Of a DNA stretch of 64,000 bases, positions 1 through 12,000 are shown in pieces. This DNA is from Lathyrus oleraceus. Its lineage: Eukaryota > Streptophyta > Magnoliopsida > Fabales > Fabaceae. Position numbers and translations under genes: made by a program. Within the stretch, counting starts at the first letter, position 1; each line of letters starts with the position of its first letter. The DNA lies in contig NC_066583.1 of the NCBI RefSeq assembly GCF_024323335.1, forward strand, positions 16,086,665-16,150,664, given 5' to 3'. The notes under the pieces were generated by a model, which saw only the letters and a program-made list of their open reading frames with translations, was not told the DNA's origin and did not search any database.

Positions 1-1
1 T

Positions 2-1246
2 CATGATATCAAGTGTTTTCTGAAGAATCAAGAGTACCCTACAGGGGCATCCAACAATGACAGAAAGACTTTGAGAAGATTGGCAGGCAGTTTCTTCTTG
101 AACAAAGACGATGTGTTGTATAAGAGGAACTTCGACATGGTTTTGCTCAGATGTGTGGACAGACACGAGGCAGACATGTTAATGCAGGAAGTTCATGAAG
201 GTTCCTTCGGTACTCATGCCGGTGGACATGCAATGGCTAAGAAATTGTTGAGAGCGGGTTATTATTGGATGACCATGGAATCAGATTGTTTCAAGTATGC
301 TCGGAAGTGTCATAAATGCCAGATTTATGCTGATAAGGTGCATGTACCGCCGAATCCTCTGAATGTGATGTCTTCGCCATGGCCGTTTTCCATGTGGGGC
401 ATTGACATGATTGGAAAGATTGAGCCGACTGCTTCCAATGGGCATCGCTTCATCCTTGTTGCCATCGACTATTTTACCAAGTGGGTCGAGGCAGCGTCGT
501 TCGCGAATGTCACCAGACATGTGGTTTCCCGTTTCATCAAGAAAGAAATCATTTGTCGCTATGGGATTCCCGAAAGAATCATTACTGATAATGGTTCTAA
601 TCTCAACAACAAAATGATGAAGGAGTTGTGTCAGAACTTCAACATTCAGCATCACAATTCTTCCCCTTACCTCCCTAAGATGAACGACGCTGTTGAGGCG
701 GCAAATAAGAATATAAAGAAGATTGTGCAGAAGATGGTCGTTACGTATAGAGATTGGCATGAGATGCTACCTTTCGCCTTGCATGGGTACCGCACTTCAG
801 TACGTACATCGACCGGGGCAACCCCTTACTCCCTTGTGTATGGTATGAAAGCAGTCCTACCTGTTGAAGTGGAGATTCCTTCCCTAAGAGTCTTGTTGGA
901 TGTCAAGCTAGACGAAGCTGAATGGATTCGGACAAGGTTCAATGAGTTGAGTCTTATCGAAGAGAAGCGAATGACAGCCATTTGTAATGGGCAGTTGTAT
1001 CAGAGTCGGATGAAGAGAGCCTTTGATCAGAAAGTGCGTCCTCGTTGTTTCCAAGTCGGAGATTTAGTGTTGAAAAGGATCCTTCCTCCTCAGACAGATC
1101 ACAGGGGCAAGTGGACTCCTAACTATGATGGACCGTATATTGTCACCAAGGTTTTTGATGGTGGGGCCTTAATGCTTGCAACTATGGATGGTGAAAACTT
1201 CACTTCCCCTGTGAACTCAGACGCAGTTAAAAGATACTTCGCATAA
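2..1246 (+). CDS. Element A pol fragment: integrase (5' end outside window)
   Basis: This is the C-terminal part of a Tat/Ogre polyprotein, open from the window edge to TAA at 1244-1246. Integrase inserts the cDNA copy into the chromosome. A zinc-binding H-H-C-C region ends in CHKCQ near 310-330. The catalytic core follows, with Asp at 404-406, Asp at 587-589 and Glu at 695-697; 35 residues separate the last two, giving DD35E. No chromodomain follows, as expected for Tat. Compared with the copy in B, the segment before the catalytic Glu carries two unusual changes (YLPKMND where B reads YRPKMNG). There is no internal stop. The upstream gag, protease and RT parts are outside the window. Confidence 0.9.
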   Translation, partial: HDIKCFLKNQEYPTGASNNDRKTLRRLAGSFFLNKDDVLYKRNFDMVLLRCVDRHEADMLMQEVHEGSFGTHAGGHAMAKKLLRAGYYWMTMESDCFKYARKCHKCQIYADKVHVPPNPLNVMSSPWPFSMWGIDMIGKIEPTASNGHRFILVAIDYFTKWVEAASFANVTRHVVSRFIKKEIICRYGIPERIITDNGSNLNNKMMKELCQNFNIQHHNSSPYLPKMNDAVEAANKNIKKIVQKMVVTYRDWHEMLPFALHGYRTSVRTSTGATPYSLVYGMKAVLPVEVEIPSLRVLLDVKLDEAEWIRTRFNELSLIEEKRMTAICNGQLYQSRMKRAFDQKVRPRCFQVGDLVLKRILPPQTDHRGKWTPNYDGPYIVTKVFDGGALMLATMDGENFTSPVNSDAVKRYFA

Positions 1247-1252
1247 AATAGA

Positions 1253-1466
1253 CCCGCTGGACAGTAAAAAGAATAGTCCAGGCAAAAAATGGGCATCCCG
1301 GCGAACCAAGAAAATGAAAAGGTTCGGGCAAAAATTAGGGACAAAAAAAAAAAAAAAGATTGTACACCCGGTAAGTTGAAAACCTGAAAAGGCAACTTAG
1401 GAAAAAATGGGTATCCCGGTGGATGGAAAACCCGAAAAAGGCGATCCAGGCAAAAGTTAGGGATTA
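1253..1466 (+). other. Four-hairpin block directly after the pol stop (element A)
   Basis: Four inverted repeats follow the pol stop, each followed by a GGCAAAA-like linker. Stem 1 is CTGGAC/GTCCAG (1257-1262 with 1276-1281). Stem 2 is CGAACC/GGTTCG (1302-1307 with 1321-1326). Stem 3 is TAAGTTG/CAACTTA (1372-1378 with 1393-1399). Stem 4 is TGGAT/ATCCA (1420-1424 with 1444-1448). Loops are A-rich, mostly 13-19 nt. Linkers alternate between ATGGGNATCCCGG and TTAGGG types, so the block looks like a duplicated two-hairpin unit. The same block occurs in B and, with compensatory stem changes, in E. Its function is unknown. Confidence 0.75.
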
Positions 1467-3191
1467 AGCGAATGACTACGTTCTGAGTAGTTCTGAATCT
1501 CATCTCGTGCCAATGATTGGAAATTTTTGAAGGATAGGAAACAGTCCAATCACTCTTTCAGAAAGCTGATCATCTGGAGGATCTTGAAGACGGGCAAGTC
1601 ATAGCAGAATTGGAACCCAATAGAAATCCATTTCATATTGCCATTAGATTAATTTCTGTCTTTATCGTTTGTGCGATTACCTCTTTCCAGGGATTGCTTC
1701 TTAATGTAAATGCCTATTCAGAGGCCATTCAATCAATAAAATCATGTTATTCAGTATATCTCTGTTTTCATTTTCATTTTACTGTTTTGTTTGCAAAAAT
1801 GACGTCCGAATTTTTGATAAACATTGCATCATGACACATAAGGGCTTTACAGGTACATGCTTAATAAACATTTAAAATTGCTGTAAATTTTAAGTGCTTT
1901 GGATCGTCTATTCAGAACAGATACCCTCTGGGCATTTCCTTAAAATTCCCTGCAGATGATCGTGAATATCTTCCCCAGTGAAGTCACCAACAGACAAATT
2001 CGGTGTCTTATCCCTGCAGAGCTGATCAGAGCGTTGGATTCTTCAATCCCCAGCAGTTTCTCACCACCGTACTTCCCCAAGCGGTTGTTTCAGGACATAC
2101 ACTCCCCAGTAGAGTTGATAGTACCAGACTACATATCCCCAACGGGGTTGACAGTGCCAGACTTTATCTTCCCAGCAGAAGTGGCTGCTCCTTAGAGTTC
2201 GATGCCAGATCGATAATCCCAAGGCCAGATCCATGGTTTCTTTCCTTGAAGCAGAACCTCGGCACCGTATCAGTGTTTGCTCCCCTTGCTGAGTCATCTC
2301 TCGCAAATCGTGGTTGCCAGAACCATTGTAGCTTTCCTCAGCAGCAGGCTTCCAATGCCATTCTTTCCCCGATCAGAGTCTCGGTATGGCCGGAACACCG
2401 CATGGCTAGTCATCTCCCCACAGAGTTCTTTGCGCTGTGCATCTCCAACAGCCTTGCCAAGGTCCAGAAGATGGTGATCATTTCCCCAGTAGATCCCCTT
2501 GCCTCAGCTTGGCATTCTACCCGGCATTTCGCATCCCTGCATGTAGAATCATATTGCATTGCATCCTTCCAAATCGCGTAGCATTTCCATTTTCATGATG
2601 CATTACGCCATTGAAAAATTCAAACATACGCATGTAAGCATAAAACATTCTAGGTATCCCAAGTGATAAGCTAGAAGTTGTTTCCAGTACTCAGACTGAA
2701 GATTGTTCATGACTTACCTTTGTTATCCCCAGCAAGCGTCATTGGCCCATGCGCCGCCTCTGTTATCATTCCCTATTTCTGCCAATGCTGACAGGCATGA
2801 AGTTTTCCGATATTCATATCGAAGTGGCATTCAGGCCAGTTTTCCGGTATCCAGACCGAAGTGGCATTCAGGCCAGTTTTCCGGTATCCAGACCGAAGTG
2901 GCATTCAGGCCAGTGTTCCGATGTTCAGATCGAAGTCTTTTCCAGTATTCAGACTGATGAGCGGCATTCAGGCCATGTTTATTTCTGTGTTACCATTTAT
3001 TTTGGTATCCAGGCTAGCATTCCTTTTTCGGTATTCGGACTGACTCTCACCGTACCAGACGGATTCTTCTTTCAAGGCATTGTTACTTCGCTTCACCTCA
3101 GTGCAAATTTTTGGGTTTTTATTGTATTCAATCCCTTGATACCTCGAAAGTGCGAAAGTCGCAGCTATCTTCTTTTCGGGTTCCCAGTTGA
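1467..3191 (+). other. 3' untranslated region of element A with micro-hairpin arrays
   Basis: No credible gene is present; the short open frames here are incidental. From about 2000 to 2215 there are diverged repeats centred on CCCCAG, such as CTTC-cccagt-GAAG. From 2685 to 3042 there are at least seven small inverted repeats. They have a nearly constant six-base centre (attcag, atccag, actcag) and varying complementary arms: CAGT/ACTG at 2685-2698, CGAT/ATCG at 2808-2821, CGGT/ACCG at 2845-2858 and 2882-2895, CGAT/ATCG at 2919-2932, and CAGT/ACTG at 2943-2956. The region ends at the polypurine tract. Confidence 0.7.
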
Positions 3192-3206
3192 TTGAATAGG
3201 GGCAGC
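3192..3206 (+). other. Polypurine tract region, element A
   Basis: The purine-rich AATAGGGGCAGC lies immediately before the LTR start TGTAACACC. This is where plus-strand DNA priming is expected. The same context occurs at 14731-14745 (B) and, on the minus strand, next to 28599 (E). Confidence 0.7.
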
Positions 3207-3466
3207 TGTAACACCCCAAAATTTGCCCTCCCCATTCATGCATTCATTTTTTAGGCCATTTAGTGTTTCATATTACATTGCATCATGTCAATCGGAATTA
3301 GCTCCAAGAAGCTCGAACATCATCCAGGACACTTTGTGGGTTTTATTCAAATGATCAGTCAACACAAGGAAAAGACTTGAGGTACTACCAACAGGGCCAG
3401 ATGAGGCCTATTCACCGTACAAATCGCCAGGCTGGAAGAAGCAAGAATCTGCTGCTGAGCTGTCAG

Positions 3467-3549
3467 GCTCGCTAGGCGAGCAGATGCTTCGCCTAGCGAA
3501 GAATACTGTCACGCTCGCTAGGCGAGCAGATCCTTCGCTAGGCGAAGGA
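3467..3549 (+). repeat. Cluster of four GC-rich palindromes upstream of the LTR TATA box
   Basis: There are four inverted repeats with a three-base centre: GCTCGC-TAG-GCGAGC (3467-3481), CTTCGC-CTA-GCGAAG (3487-3501), GCTCGC-TAG-GCGAGC (3513-3527) and TCCTTCGC-TAG-GCGAAGGA (3531-3549). The inner arms are constant while the outer arms vary and stay complementary. The cluster lies about 80-160 bp before the TATA box, where promoter elements are expected. Similar motifs occur in E's LTR. Confidence 0.75.
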
Positions 3550-3627
3550 CGCGCATTTCAGAAAATATCAGAAATATTTTGGGCCTGAGCTGTCCTCATT
3601 CAAAGCCCACAAGCTGCAAAATTTGGC

Positions 3628-3636
3628 CTATAAATA
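3628..3636 (+). promoter_or_regulatory. TATA box of the 3207-4474 LTR
   Basis: CTATAAATA is present with the same immediate context as in the solo LTR (22785-22793), and sequence conservation resumes downstream of it. Transcription would start roughly 30 bp downstream, setting the U3/R boundary. Confidence 0.6.
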
Positions 3637-4283
3637 CCAGAGTAGTCAATGAAATAAAGGGGGAACACTGGCTGAACAGAAAAGACCAGAGATCTTGAGA
3701 GAAAGAAACCTAGGAACTACTCTGCAGCAACCTTCAGGCAACTCTGAGAAGTTCACTCCGCCTCACGCAAACCTAACAGAGCTTTACAAATCCAGCCGCG
3801 CCGTTCGATCGATCCCTCTCATCAGAGACACTCGCGTGGTTTCCCACTTTATTTGTGGGATACCCCCTGAAGTTTTTATTCTGATTATTCGTGTTGACTG
3901 ATTTCCTTTGACGATCCAGCTGGAGAGATTTCAGGGTTTCTTGCTCCTTTAACTGCTATAGCTTCGGATCTTTATCCGTGTGGTAATTTTTTCCCTTGCT
4001 CGTACTTTATCGCTTTCTTAGCTGGAAGACCTCGATAGGAGGCAATGTTTGAGCCCCTTGGTGGCATTTTACTTCGAGATACTTGTTTTGTGTTTTGTAT
4101 TCGTATCCCCACATGTAGCGCGGTTCCTTCATCAAGGACTGCCCGTTTGCCCTCGAGCATCCCAAACCCTAAAACCCAAAGCAACACGTTTACTCCTTCT
4201 ACTACAGGCGAGTAAGTCTCCAAAGGTCGAGCATCCGGTAGATTGTGTAGTGACGTTGTTCGTCCAAAACCCAATCCATAACC

Positions 4284-4472
4284 CCGTAGTTAGCCGAACT
4301 ACGGCTTGCTCTGATTCTCATTCCAGATGAGATACGTAGGCATAAGACGCGATGTCTTAGCGAGCACACATCCCCTTAACCCATAGGTCAGCCGAGCTAC
4401 GAAGAATCTGATTCTCATATTCCAGATGAGATACGTAGGCATAAGACGCGATGTCTTAGCGAGCACACATCC
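4284..4472 (+). other. Duplicated R/U5 hairpin module
   Basis: Module 1 has the perfect hairpin CCGTAGTT-AGCCG-AACTACGG (4284-4304), then CTCTGATTCTCAT, then GATGAGATACGTAGGC, then a second hairpin TAAGAC-gcgat-GTCTTA (4343-4359) followed by GCGAGCAC. Module 2 (about 4383-4472) repeats this order with a weaker first hairpin and the same second one (4442-4458). The modules recur in the other Ogre-type LTRs of the window. Confidence 0.7.
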
Positions 4473-4480
4473 CATTAGCT

Positions 4481-4999
4481 GTGGAGATGGACTTCTTCAG
4501 GAAGACAAACAAGGCCTTGGGATCATCCAGTTCTGAGTTGAGGCGAGTCAAGCAACAGTTAATGGATGCTCATGGTAAATTAGCTGGGTGGCAAGAGCAA
4601 TGGGATGCATTTTCAACTTCTCGGAAGGCAAAGGAGGAGGAGATGGTGGCCGAACTGACTGGTCAGATGGAGAAATTGAAGACTTTGCTGAAGGAGAAGA
4701 ACAATGAGCTTCTGTGCGCCCGTTCTACTAATGGTTACATCACAGATCAACTCAATGAGGCTCGAGGACAAATTGAAGAACTCAAGGTGTTGGCAGGTTT
4801 GAAGAAATCCAGACTGGAAGAGGTATTCGGAGAAGATGAGGGGAATTACTACAGAGAGCACATCAACGAACTGGGTGGGATCATTCACAAGAGGAATCTG
4901 CTTATCCGACGTTTGACAGAATCTCTAGGTCATCCCGACACGGTGGCATTACTGGATGAAGTGAGGAGCAGTCCTTATGGTTTGTACACAGGAGGCTGA
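4481..4999 (+). pseudogene. Element B ORF1, C-terminal coiled-coil remnant
   Basis: The 172-residue frame corresponds in position to the extra ORF1 that Ogre elements carry upstream of gag; the function of that product is unknown. It is highly charged with heptad-like Leu spacing over about residues 15-110 (for example the stretch around ELTGQMEKLKTLLKEKN), so a coiled coil is likely. It ends in a short acidic and basic tail. The conserved N-terminal part seen in E's ORF1 is absent, because the frame begins right at the LTR deletion junction. The apparent start codon is therefore not the original one. This is best read as a truncated relic. Confidence 0.6.
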
Positions 5000-5391
5000 G
5001 TCCTGATTTTCGCTCCTCCCTTTACTTATTGCTTTGTTGCTGTGTAGTGATGATCCACAGGCTTGTTGTGGAGATCCTCTTTTGATGTATTTTTGGCTAA
5101 GGCCCCTTTCCTTGAACTCATTAGTATGATGGTTTCCTTTTATGGCATCTTGATCTCAGAAGTTTATCCATGCCTCGGTCTTCTTGCACTTTCACCTGAT
5201 GTGAGACTGGAATCAAGGGGTTAGAATACCCCTTTGGAATCGATAAACATGTCATTACATTAACATATTCATTTGCATACCTTGCATAACAGGTGTCGCT
5301 GCGGTGTTCTCATATTATTTGGTATTCCACTAGCAGGATAGCTGATTCAGGAATTCACCAGTACGTTACCCGCAGAAACCAGCAGAAAGCT
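5000..5391 (+). other. Leader between ORF1 remnant and gag, with a conserved acceptor-like motif
   Basis: No gene is seen. TTGCATAACAG|GT at 5282-5294 occurs at the same place before gag in F (AG at 45764-45765) and in E (minus strand, AG at 37646-37645). It looks like a 3' splice acceptor. From 5293 the reading frame is open into gag, and the segment before the first ATG (HQYVTRRNQQKA) resembles that in F (HRYSTRLNQQRS). Coding sequence may therefore begin upstream of the ATG in some transcripts. Confidence 0.5.
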
Positions 5392-8300
5392 ATGGAGGGT
5401 CTACAAGCAGAACTTGCTGAGATGAGGGTCCGCATGAACCAATTCATGGATGTGGTTCAGGGAGTAGCTCAAGGACAGCAAGAGATTAGACAAATGATAC
5501 AAAGGAATCCCGCAACTACTCAACCAGAGGCTGTGATTGATCCTCCAATTGAAGAGGTTAATGGACCCAGCGGACCGGGGCCTATCCCGATCCCACGTAA
5601 CAACCCTAATCAACAACCCATTCATGATGATCAAGATGATCAATTCACTTTGATGCCGGAGGACTTTGGTTTAGGCCATGGCATGTACCCCATGTTTAGA
5701 AGATTAGAGGAGAGACTAAAGGTCGTGGAAGGACAGAATCCTCTGGGAGTAGACGTTGCTGACTTGGGATTGGTCCCAGGCGTGAGGGTCCCACCGAAGT
5801 TCAAAGTCCCAGTCTTTGACAAATACAATGGTAGCTCTTGCCCGAAGACCCATGTGCAAGCCTACTTCCGAAAGATGGTTGCATACTCTGATGACGAGAA
5901 GCTACTTATGTACTTCTTCCAGGACAGCCTAGCTGGGGCATCCTTGGAATGGTACATGAGGCTGGATAGAGCCCACATCCGTTGCTGGAGGGATTTTGCG
6001 GAGGCTTTCGTGAAACAGTATCAGTATAATGCGGACATGGCTCTAGACAGAACTCAACTTCAGAATCTGTCTCTCAAAAGCAGTGAGTGCTTCAGGGAAT
6101 ACGCTCAACGCTGGAGGGAGACAGCTTCCCGTGTTCAGCCTCCCATGTTGGAAAAGGAAATGGCCAACATGTTCATGAATACGCTGCCCGGACCTTACCT
6201 GGAGCGTCTGGTGGGGTGCAATGCCTCCAACTTCGCTGATGTGGTCTCTACCGGAGAGAGGGTGGAGAATTACCTGAAGACCTACAAGAGCCACAACGGA
6301 GGTGGATCTTCATCAGGGGTAAAGAAGCCATTTATGGGAGGACAGAAGCAGAGGGAGGGGGGTGTGAATTCTGTGTCTTCATATCAAAACAGGGATAACC
6401 GGAGGAATAACTTTCAAAACTATCACCAGCAATCATATGTTGCAGCTGTGACCATTCCGGCTGCAACACCACTACAACAACAACAACCACAACGTCAACA
6501 AATTCAGTATCAACAACCACAACAACCAGGTAACAGACCCGTCTATCAACAGAGGCAGAGGATGATGGACCGGTGTTTCGACACTCTTCCAATGTCGTAC
6601 GCTCAGCTGCTTACAAGTATTCAACAACTACAACTTGTGCAGTTACGCACTCTGGCTCCTCCTGTTGGTAGACTTCCGGTGGGTTACGATGCCAACGCTA
6701 GGTGTAGCTTCCACTTTGGGGCACCTGGCCACAATATTGAGAACTGCAAAGCTTTTAAGCACGTAGTTCAGGACCTCATAGATTCAAAGGCTATCAACCT
6801 TGCACCGGCTCCTAATGTCGTCAACAATCCCATGCCACAGCATGGTGGTGCAAACGTTAATATGCTGGAGGGAGAAGCCAAGTCTGCTAAGAATGTGTTG
6901 AAGTTGAAGACTCCGTTGTTGGAAATTAAGGAATGCTTGCTGAAGGCCGATGTTTTCCCCGGTTGTGGGAAGGGTTGTTTGGATTGCGCTACACAGGGCA
7001 AGGGTTGCTTGAAGCTGCAGCAGGGTATCCAGGTCTTACTTGACAATGGTATCCTCCAAGTTGAAGACTTGTCTGTCAAAGAATTTGCTGAAGGGGTAGT
7101 TGGAGAGGTGTTTGAAGATGCTGTTGAAGAATTCACAGATGTTGTTCCCACTGATTGTGTAATTCCCATTGATGTATTTAATTTTTCAAATGTTGTTGCT
7201 AATGTCCCAAACAATGTGCTTGATTTTGATGTAACTGAACCTGATTCCGATGTTTCGGATGTTTATGTTTCAATGAATAAGATTTTTGAGTATGACTATG
7301 ATGTCGCTACTATCACCATTTTCTACCCAACTAATCAGATCAGTGTGCCGGAAGCACAACCAGTGCCACCAGTGCGACCGTCCGCTATGACCATCACAAC
7401 CCCTGGTCCTTTACCTTTCACAAGCGATAGGGCCATCCCTTGGCATTATGGGGGGAGTGCATACACACACGATCATGGGGTGGAACAACCATTGAAGGTA
7501 GAAGAGGGTCAGAAGTCTGAACTTGAAGCTGAAGGTCCCGCAGTGGATAATGTTGGTGGAATCGGGCGATTCACCAGGAGTGGCAGACTATTCTCACCAC
7601 CCGTTACCCAAACTGATAGTGATGATGCCGCGGCTAAGGCCAAAGGCAAGCAAGTTGTGAATGAGGGTACCTCTGCACCCCAGGCTGGCTCAGAGCCTAC
7701 TTTCTCGAATGATGTGGACGAGCTCTTAAGAATTATAAAGAAAAGCGACTACAAAGTAGTTGATCAGTTGATTCAGACGCCGTCTAAGATATCCATTCTC
7801 TCACTCCTGTTGTGTTCAGAGGCACACAGGAAGGCACTTCTGAAGGTCCTTAATGCTGCATATGTGCCTCAGGAGATCTCAGTAAACCAACTAGAGGGGA
7901 TCATTGCAAATGTTCATGCAAGCAACGGGTTAGGTTTTACTGATTCTGACTTAACACCAGCCGGACGCAATCATAACAAGGCTTTGCATATCTCAATGGA
8001 ATGCAAAGACACTGTGATGTCACATGTTCTGGTGGATACAGGCTCCTCCCTCAATGTGCTACCCAAGAGAGCCCTGTCAAGGTTAGAAGTAGAAGGTTTG
8101 ATCTTGAAGCCTTCCGATCTCATGGTGAGAGCCTTCGATGGTTCTAAGAGGTCGGTGTTTGGAGAGGTAGAATTGCCAATTCAGATTGGATCACAAACCT
8201 TCAACACTGTCTTCTATGTGATGGATATCAGTCCCTCGTACCGTTGCCTGCTGGGTCGTCCTTGGATCCACAATGCTGGGGCAGTCTCCTCAACTCTGCA

Positions 8301-8826
8301 TCAGAAGATCAAGTTCCCAGTCAATGGAAGAATTATCACCGTCTGTGGTGAGGAGGACATCCTGGTAAGTAACCTGTCTACTTTCAAGTATGTAGAAGTA
8401 GAAGGTGAAATTCACGAGACTCTCTGTCAGGCCTTTGAGTTAGTTCAGATCAAGGATGCAGCTCCGGTGGAAGAGGTTAAAGCAGGAGCCCCTATCTCAT
8501 CTTACAAGCAGGCGTAAGCCTTGGTGGATTCAGGTATTGCTTCCGGTTGGGGACGTCTGTTGGAGTTACCAATGAAAGACGACAAGTTCGGGATTGGGTA
8601 TCAACCAGCGCTGACTTCTACTACTTCAGCACTTCAGACTCGTCAGGGGCCGATTACTTTCTCCAGTGCTGGCATCATCCAATATGGCCAGATCTCTGCG
8701 ATCAACGATGAAAATGGAGATAGTGATTGCGACATCGACAACTGGGTGCGTCCGAGGATCCCTGGTGAAGTCATCAACAATTGGTCTTCCGAGGAGATTG
8801 TCCAAGTCACTCTTCTAGAGGAGTAA
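5392..8826 (+). pseudogene. Element B gag-protease (one premature stop)
   Basis: This Gag-Pro frame begins at ATG 5392. Gag packages the RNA and the protease matures the polyprotein. A coiled coil (about residues 1-40) precedes the retrotransposon gag core, roughly residues 145-310. Gln-rich linkers follow. A modified zinc knuckle C-X2-H-X5-H-X4-C starts near residue 438 (6703), then a Cys cluster (GCGKGCLDC). The aspartic protease motif VDTGSSLNVLP has its Asp at 8035-8037. An in-frame TAA at 8515-8517 interrupts the frame. It then stays open to TAA at 8824-8826, which overlaps the splice donor at 8823. There is no frameshift. Translation would stop before the end of Pro, so the copy is defective. 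Confidence 0.85.
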
Positions 8827-9082
8827 TTTTTTCTTTGTTTATTCATGCATGTCCAAGTCTTACGTTCCGCCCAGGGCGTAATGACTCATTGTAGGGCTCA
8901 TCTATGTGAATACCTGCATTGTTTATCATAAATGAAGGACGTCGTTTGCATTCAAAATCTTGTTCACTATCTTTCTATTTTTGCAGTTTTCAAAATTTCA
9001 AAAGAATAAAAATATTTGGCAATGTTTTGTTTAATTTTCACTCACTGTTCACACTCATAAGCACATACCATCACTCATGCAG
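8823..9082 (+). other. Intron between protease and reverse transcriptase, element B
   Basis: The donor is GA|GTAATTTT at 8823 and the acceptor is ATGCAG|A at 9082, giving 260 bp. The donor's TAA is the gag-pro stop codon. Removing the intron joins GA + A into a Glu codon (phase 2) and keeps the pol frame open (ECTSPDPIDNSS, then MARFDF). The same donor, acceptor and phase are seen in D and E. A spliced intron at this position is an established Ogre trait. Splicing of this copy is inferred. Confidence 0.8.
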
Positions 9083-12000
9083 ATGCACATCACCAGATCC
9101 TATTGATAACAGTTCTGCTATGGCTCGCTTCGACTTCGAAAATCCAATCTTCCAAGCTGAAGAAGAGGGTGATGAAGACTGTGAACTCCCTGAAGAACTT
9201 GCCAGGCTGTTAAAGCAGGAGGAAAGGGTCATTTAACCACATCAAGAGGCTACTGAAGTGATTAATCTCGGCACCGAGGACGTCAAGAAAGAAATCAAGA
9301 TAGGGGCTGCTTTGGAAGACGACGTGAAGAAGGGGTTGATTGAACTGTTGCAAGAGTATGTTGACGTCTTCGCTTGGTCTTATCAGGATATGCCAGGGCT
9401 TGACACAGACATTGTGGTACACCGTTTACCTCTCAAAGAGGGTTGTCCTCCGGTCAAGCAGAAGCTCAGAAGAACAAGACCAGAGATGACTGTCAAGATA
9501 AAGGAAGAAGTGCAAAAATAGTTGGATGCAGGGTTTCTAGCGGTTACCAATTATCCGCCATGGGTCACAAATATCGTCCCAGTACCTAAGAAGGATGGAA
9601 AGGTACGGATGTGTGTCGACTACCGGGATCTGAACAGAGCCAGTCCTAAAGATGATTTCCCATTACCTCACATCGATGTTTTGGTGGATAACACAGCTCA
9701 GTTCTCGGTATTCTCCTTCATGGATGGTTTTTCTGGCTATAACCAAATCAAGATGGCACCAGAAGACATGGAGAAGACAACTTTCATAACCCCATGGGGC
9801 ACCTTCTGCTACAAGGTGATGCCGTTTGGTCTGAAAAACGCTGGGGCAACATATCAACGAGCTATGGTGACTCTGTTCCATGATATGATTCATCATGAAA
9901 TCGAGGTTTATGTGGATGATGTGATTGCTAAATCTCCGACAGAAGAAGAACATTTGGTGAATCTGCAGAAATTGTTCGAGCGATTGAGGAAATTCAAGCT
10001 GAGGCTTAATCCGAACAAGTGTACTTTCGGAGTGAGATCTGGAAAACTACTGGGTTTCATTGTTAGCGAAAAAGGGATTGAGGTGGATCCTGACAAAGTG
10101 AAAGTAATACAGGAAATGCCTGAGCCAAGAACAGAGAAGCAAGTCCGTGGTTTCTTAGGGAGGTTGAACTACATTGCAAGGTTCATCTCTCACCTAACAA
10201 CCACGTGTGATCCAATTTTCAAATTGCTGAGGAAGGATCAGGCTATCAGATGGAATGACGATTGTCAAAGGGCTTTTGAAAAGATAAAAGAGTATTTGCA
10301 GAACCCCCCTATCCTCATGCCTCCAGTCCCAGGGAGACCGCTGATTATGTACTTGACAGTACTTGACAATTCTATGGGTTGTGTTCTCGGTCAACACGAC
10401 GAGACAGGTAGGAAAGAGCATGCCATCTACTACTTGAGTAAGAAGTTCACAGATTACGAGTCGAGATACTCAATGCTTGAGAAGACATGTTGTGCACTTG
10501 CATGGGCTGCTAAGCGATTGAGACAATACATGCTATCTCACACAACCTTACTGATCTCTAAAATGGATCCAGTCAAATACATATTCGAGAAGCCAGCTCT
10601 CACCGGAAGGGTTGCTTGTTGGCAAATGGTACTGACAGAGTACGATATCCAGTATACATCCTAGAAAGCCATCAAAGGGAGTATTCTGTCAGACTATCTT
10701 GCTCAGCAGCCGATTGATAATTACGAGCCGATGAAGTTTGATTTTCCAGATGAAGACATCATGTTCCTCAAAATGAAAGACTGTGAAGAGCCAGTTGTTG
10801 GGGAGGGACCTGATCCAGACGAAAAGTGGACTTTGTTATTTGATGGGGCCGTCAATGCCAGAGGAAGTGGAATTGGTGCTGTCATTACCACTCCGAAAGG
10901 TGCCCACATGCCTTTCACCGCTCGTCTGACCTTCGAGTGCACCAATAATGAAGCTGAGTACGAGGCCTGTATCTTGGGTATTGAGCAAGCCATTGATTTG
11001 AGAATCAAGACTCTGAACATCTTCGGAGATTCAGCTCTAGTGATCAATCTAGTAAATGGTGATTGGAACACTCTCCAGCCTACTCTGGTCCCCTACAGAG
11101 ATTACACGAGAAGACTGTTGACTTTCTTCACAACAGTAAAACTGTATCATATACCTCGTGATGAGAACCAGATGGCAGACGCACTTGCTACTCTATCCTC
11201 CATGATCAAGGTAATTCGTTGGAACCATGCTCCCAGGATCGACATGATGCGCCTCGACAGGGCCGCGTATGTGTTTGCTGCTGAACTGGTAGTCAATGAC
11301 AAGCCCTGGTATCACGATATCAAGTGCTTTCTGAAGAATCAAGAGTACCCTGCAGGGGCATCCAACAATGACAGAAAGACTTTGAGAAGATTGGCAGGCA
11401 GTTTCTTCTTAAACAAAGACGATGTGCTGTATATGAGGAACTTCAACATGGTTTTGCTCAGATGCGTAGACAGACACGAGGCGGACATGTTAATGCAGGA
11501 AGTTCATGAAGGTTCCTTCGGTACTCATGCCGGTGGACATGCAATGGCTAAGAAATTGTTGAGAGCGGGCTATTATTGGATGACCATGGAATCAGATTGT
11601 TTCAAATACGCTCGAAAGTGTCATAAATGCCAGATTTATGCTGATAAGGTGCACGTGCCGCCGAATCCTCTGAATGTGATGTCTTCGTCGTGGCCGTTTT
11701 TTATGTGGGGCATTGATATGATTGGAAAGATTGAGCCGACTGCTTCCAATGGGCATCGCTTCATCCTTGTTGCCATCGACTATTTCACCAAGTGGGTCGA
11801 AGCAGCGTCGTTTGCGAATGTCACCAGACATGTGGTTGCCCGATTCATTAAGAAAGAAATCATTTGTCGTTATGGGGTTCCCGAAAGAATCATCACTGAT
11901 AATGGTTCCAATCTCAATAACAAAATGATGAAGGAGTTGTGCCAGAACTTCAACATTCAGCACCATAATTCTTCCCCCTATCGTCCTAAGATGAACGGTG

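Larger units (their letters stand above)
3207..4474 (+). repeat. LTR between elements A and B, right end deleted
   Basis: The LTR starts TGTAACACCCC directly after the polypurine tract. It carries a GC-rich palindrome cluster (3467-3549), a TATA box (3628-3636) and two copies of a hairpin module (4284-4472). The related solo LTR at 22528-24178 continues through the terminal part ending GCGACA. Here the sequence instead jumps after GCGAGCACACATCCC into ORF1 coding sequence. The end of U5, the primer-binding site, the leader and the start of ORF1 are therefore missing for element B, so this LTR could not support a normal replication cycle. Confidence 0.8.

Noticed and set aside
281..760. Antisense open frame over the integrase (also 11592-12071 and others)
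   Set aside because: It mirrors a conserved sense integrase domain and has no family signature; it is a shadow frame.
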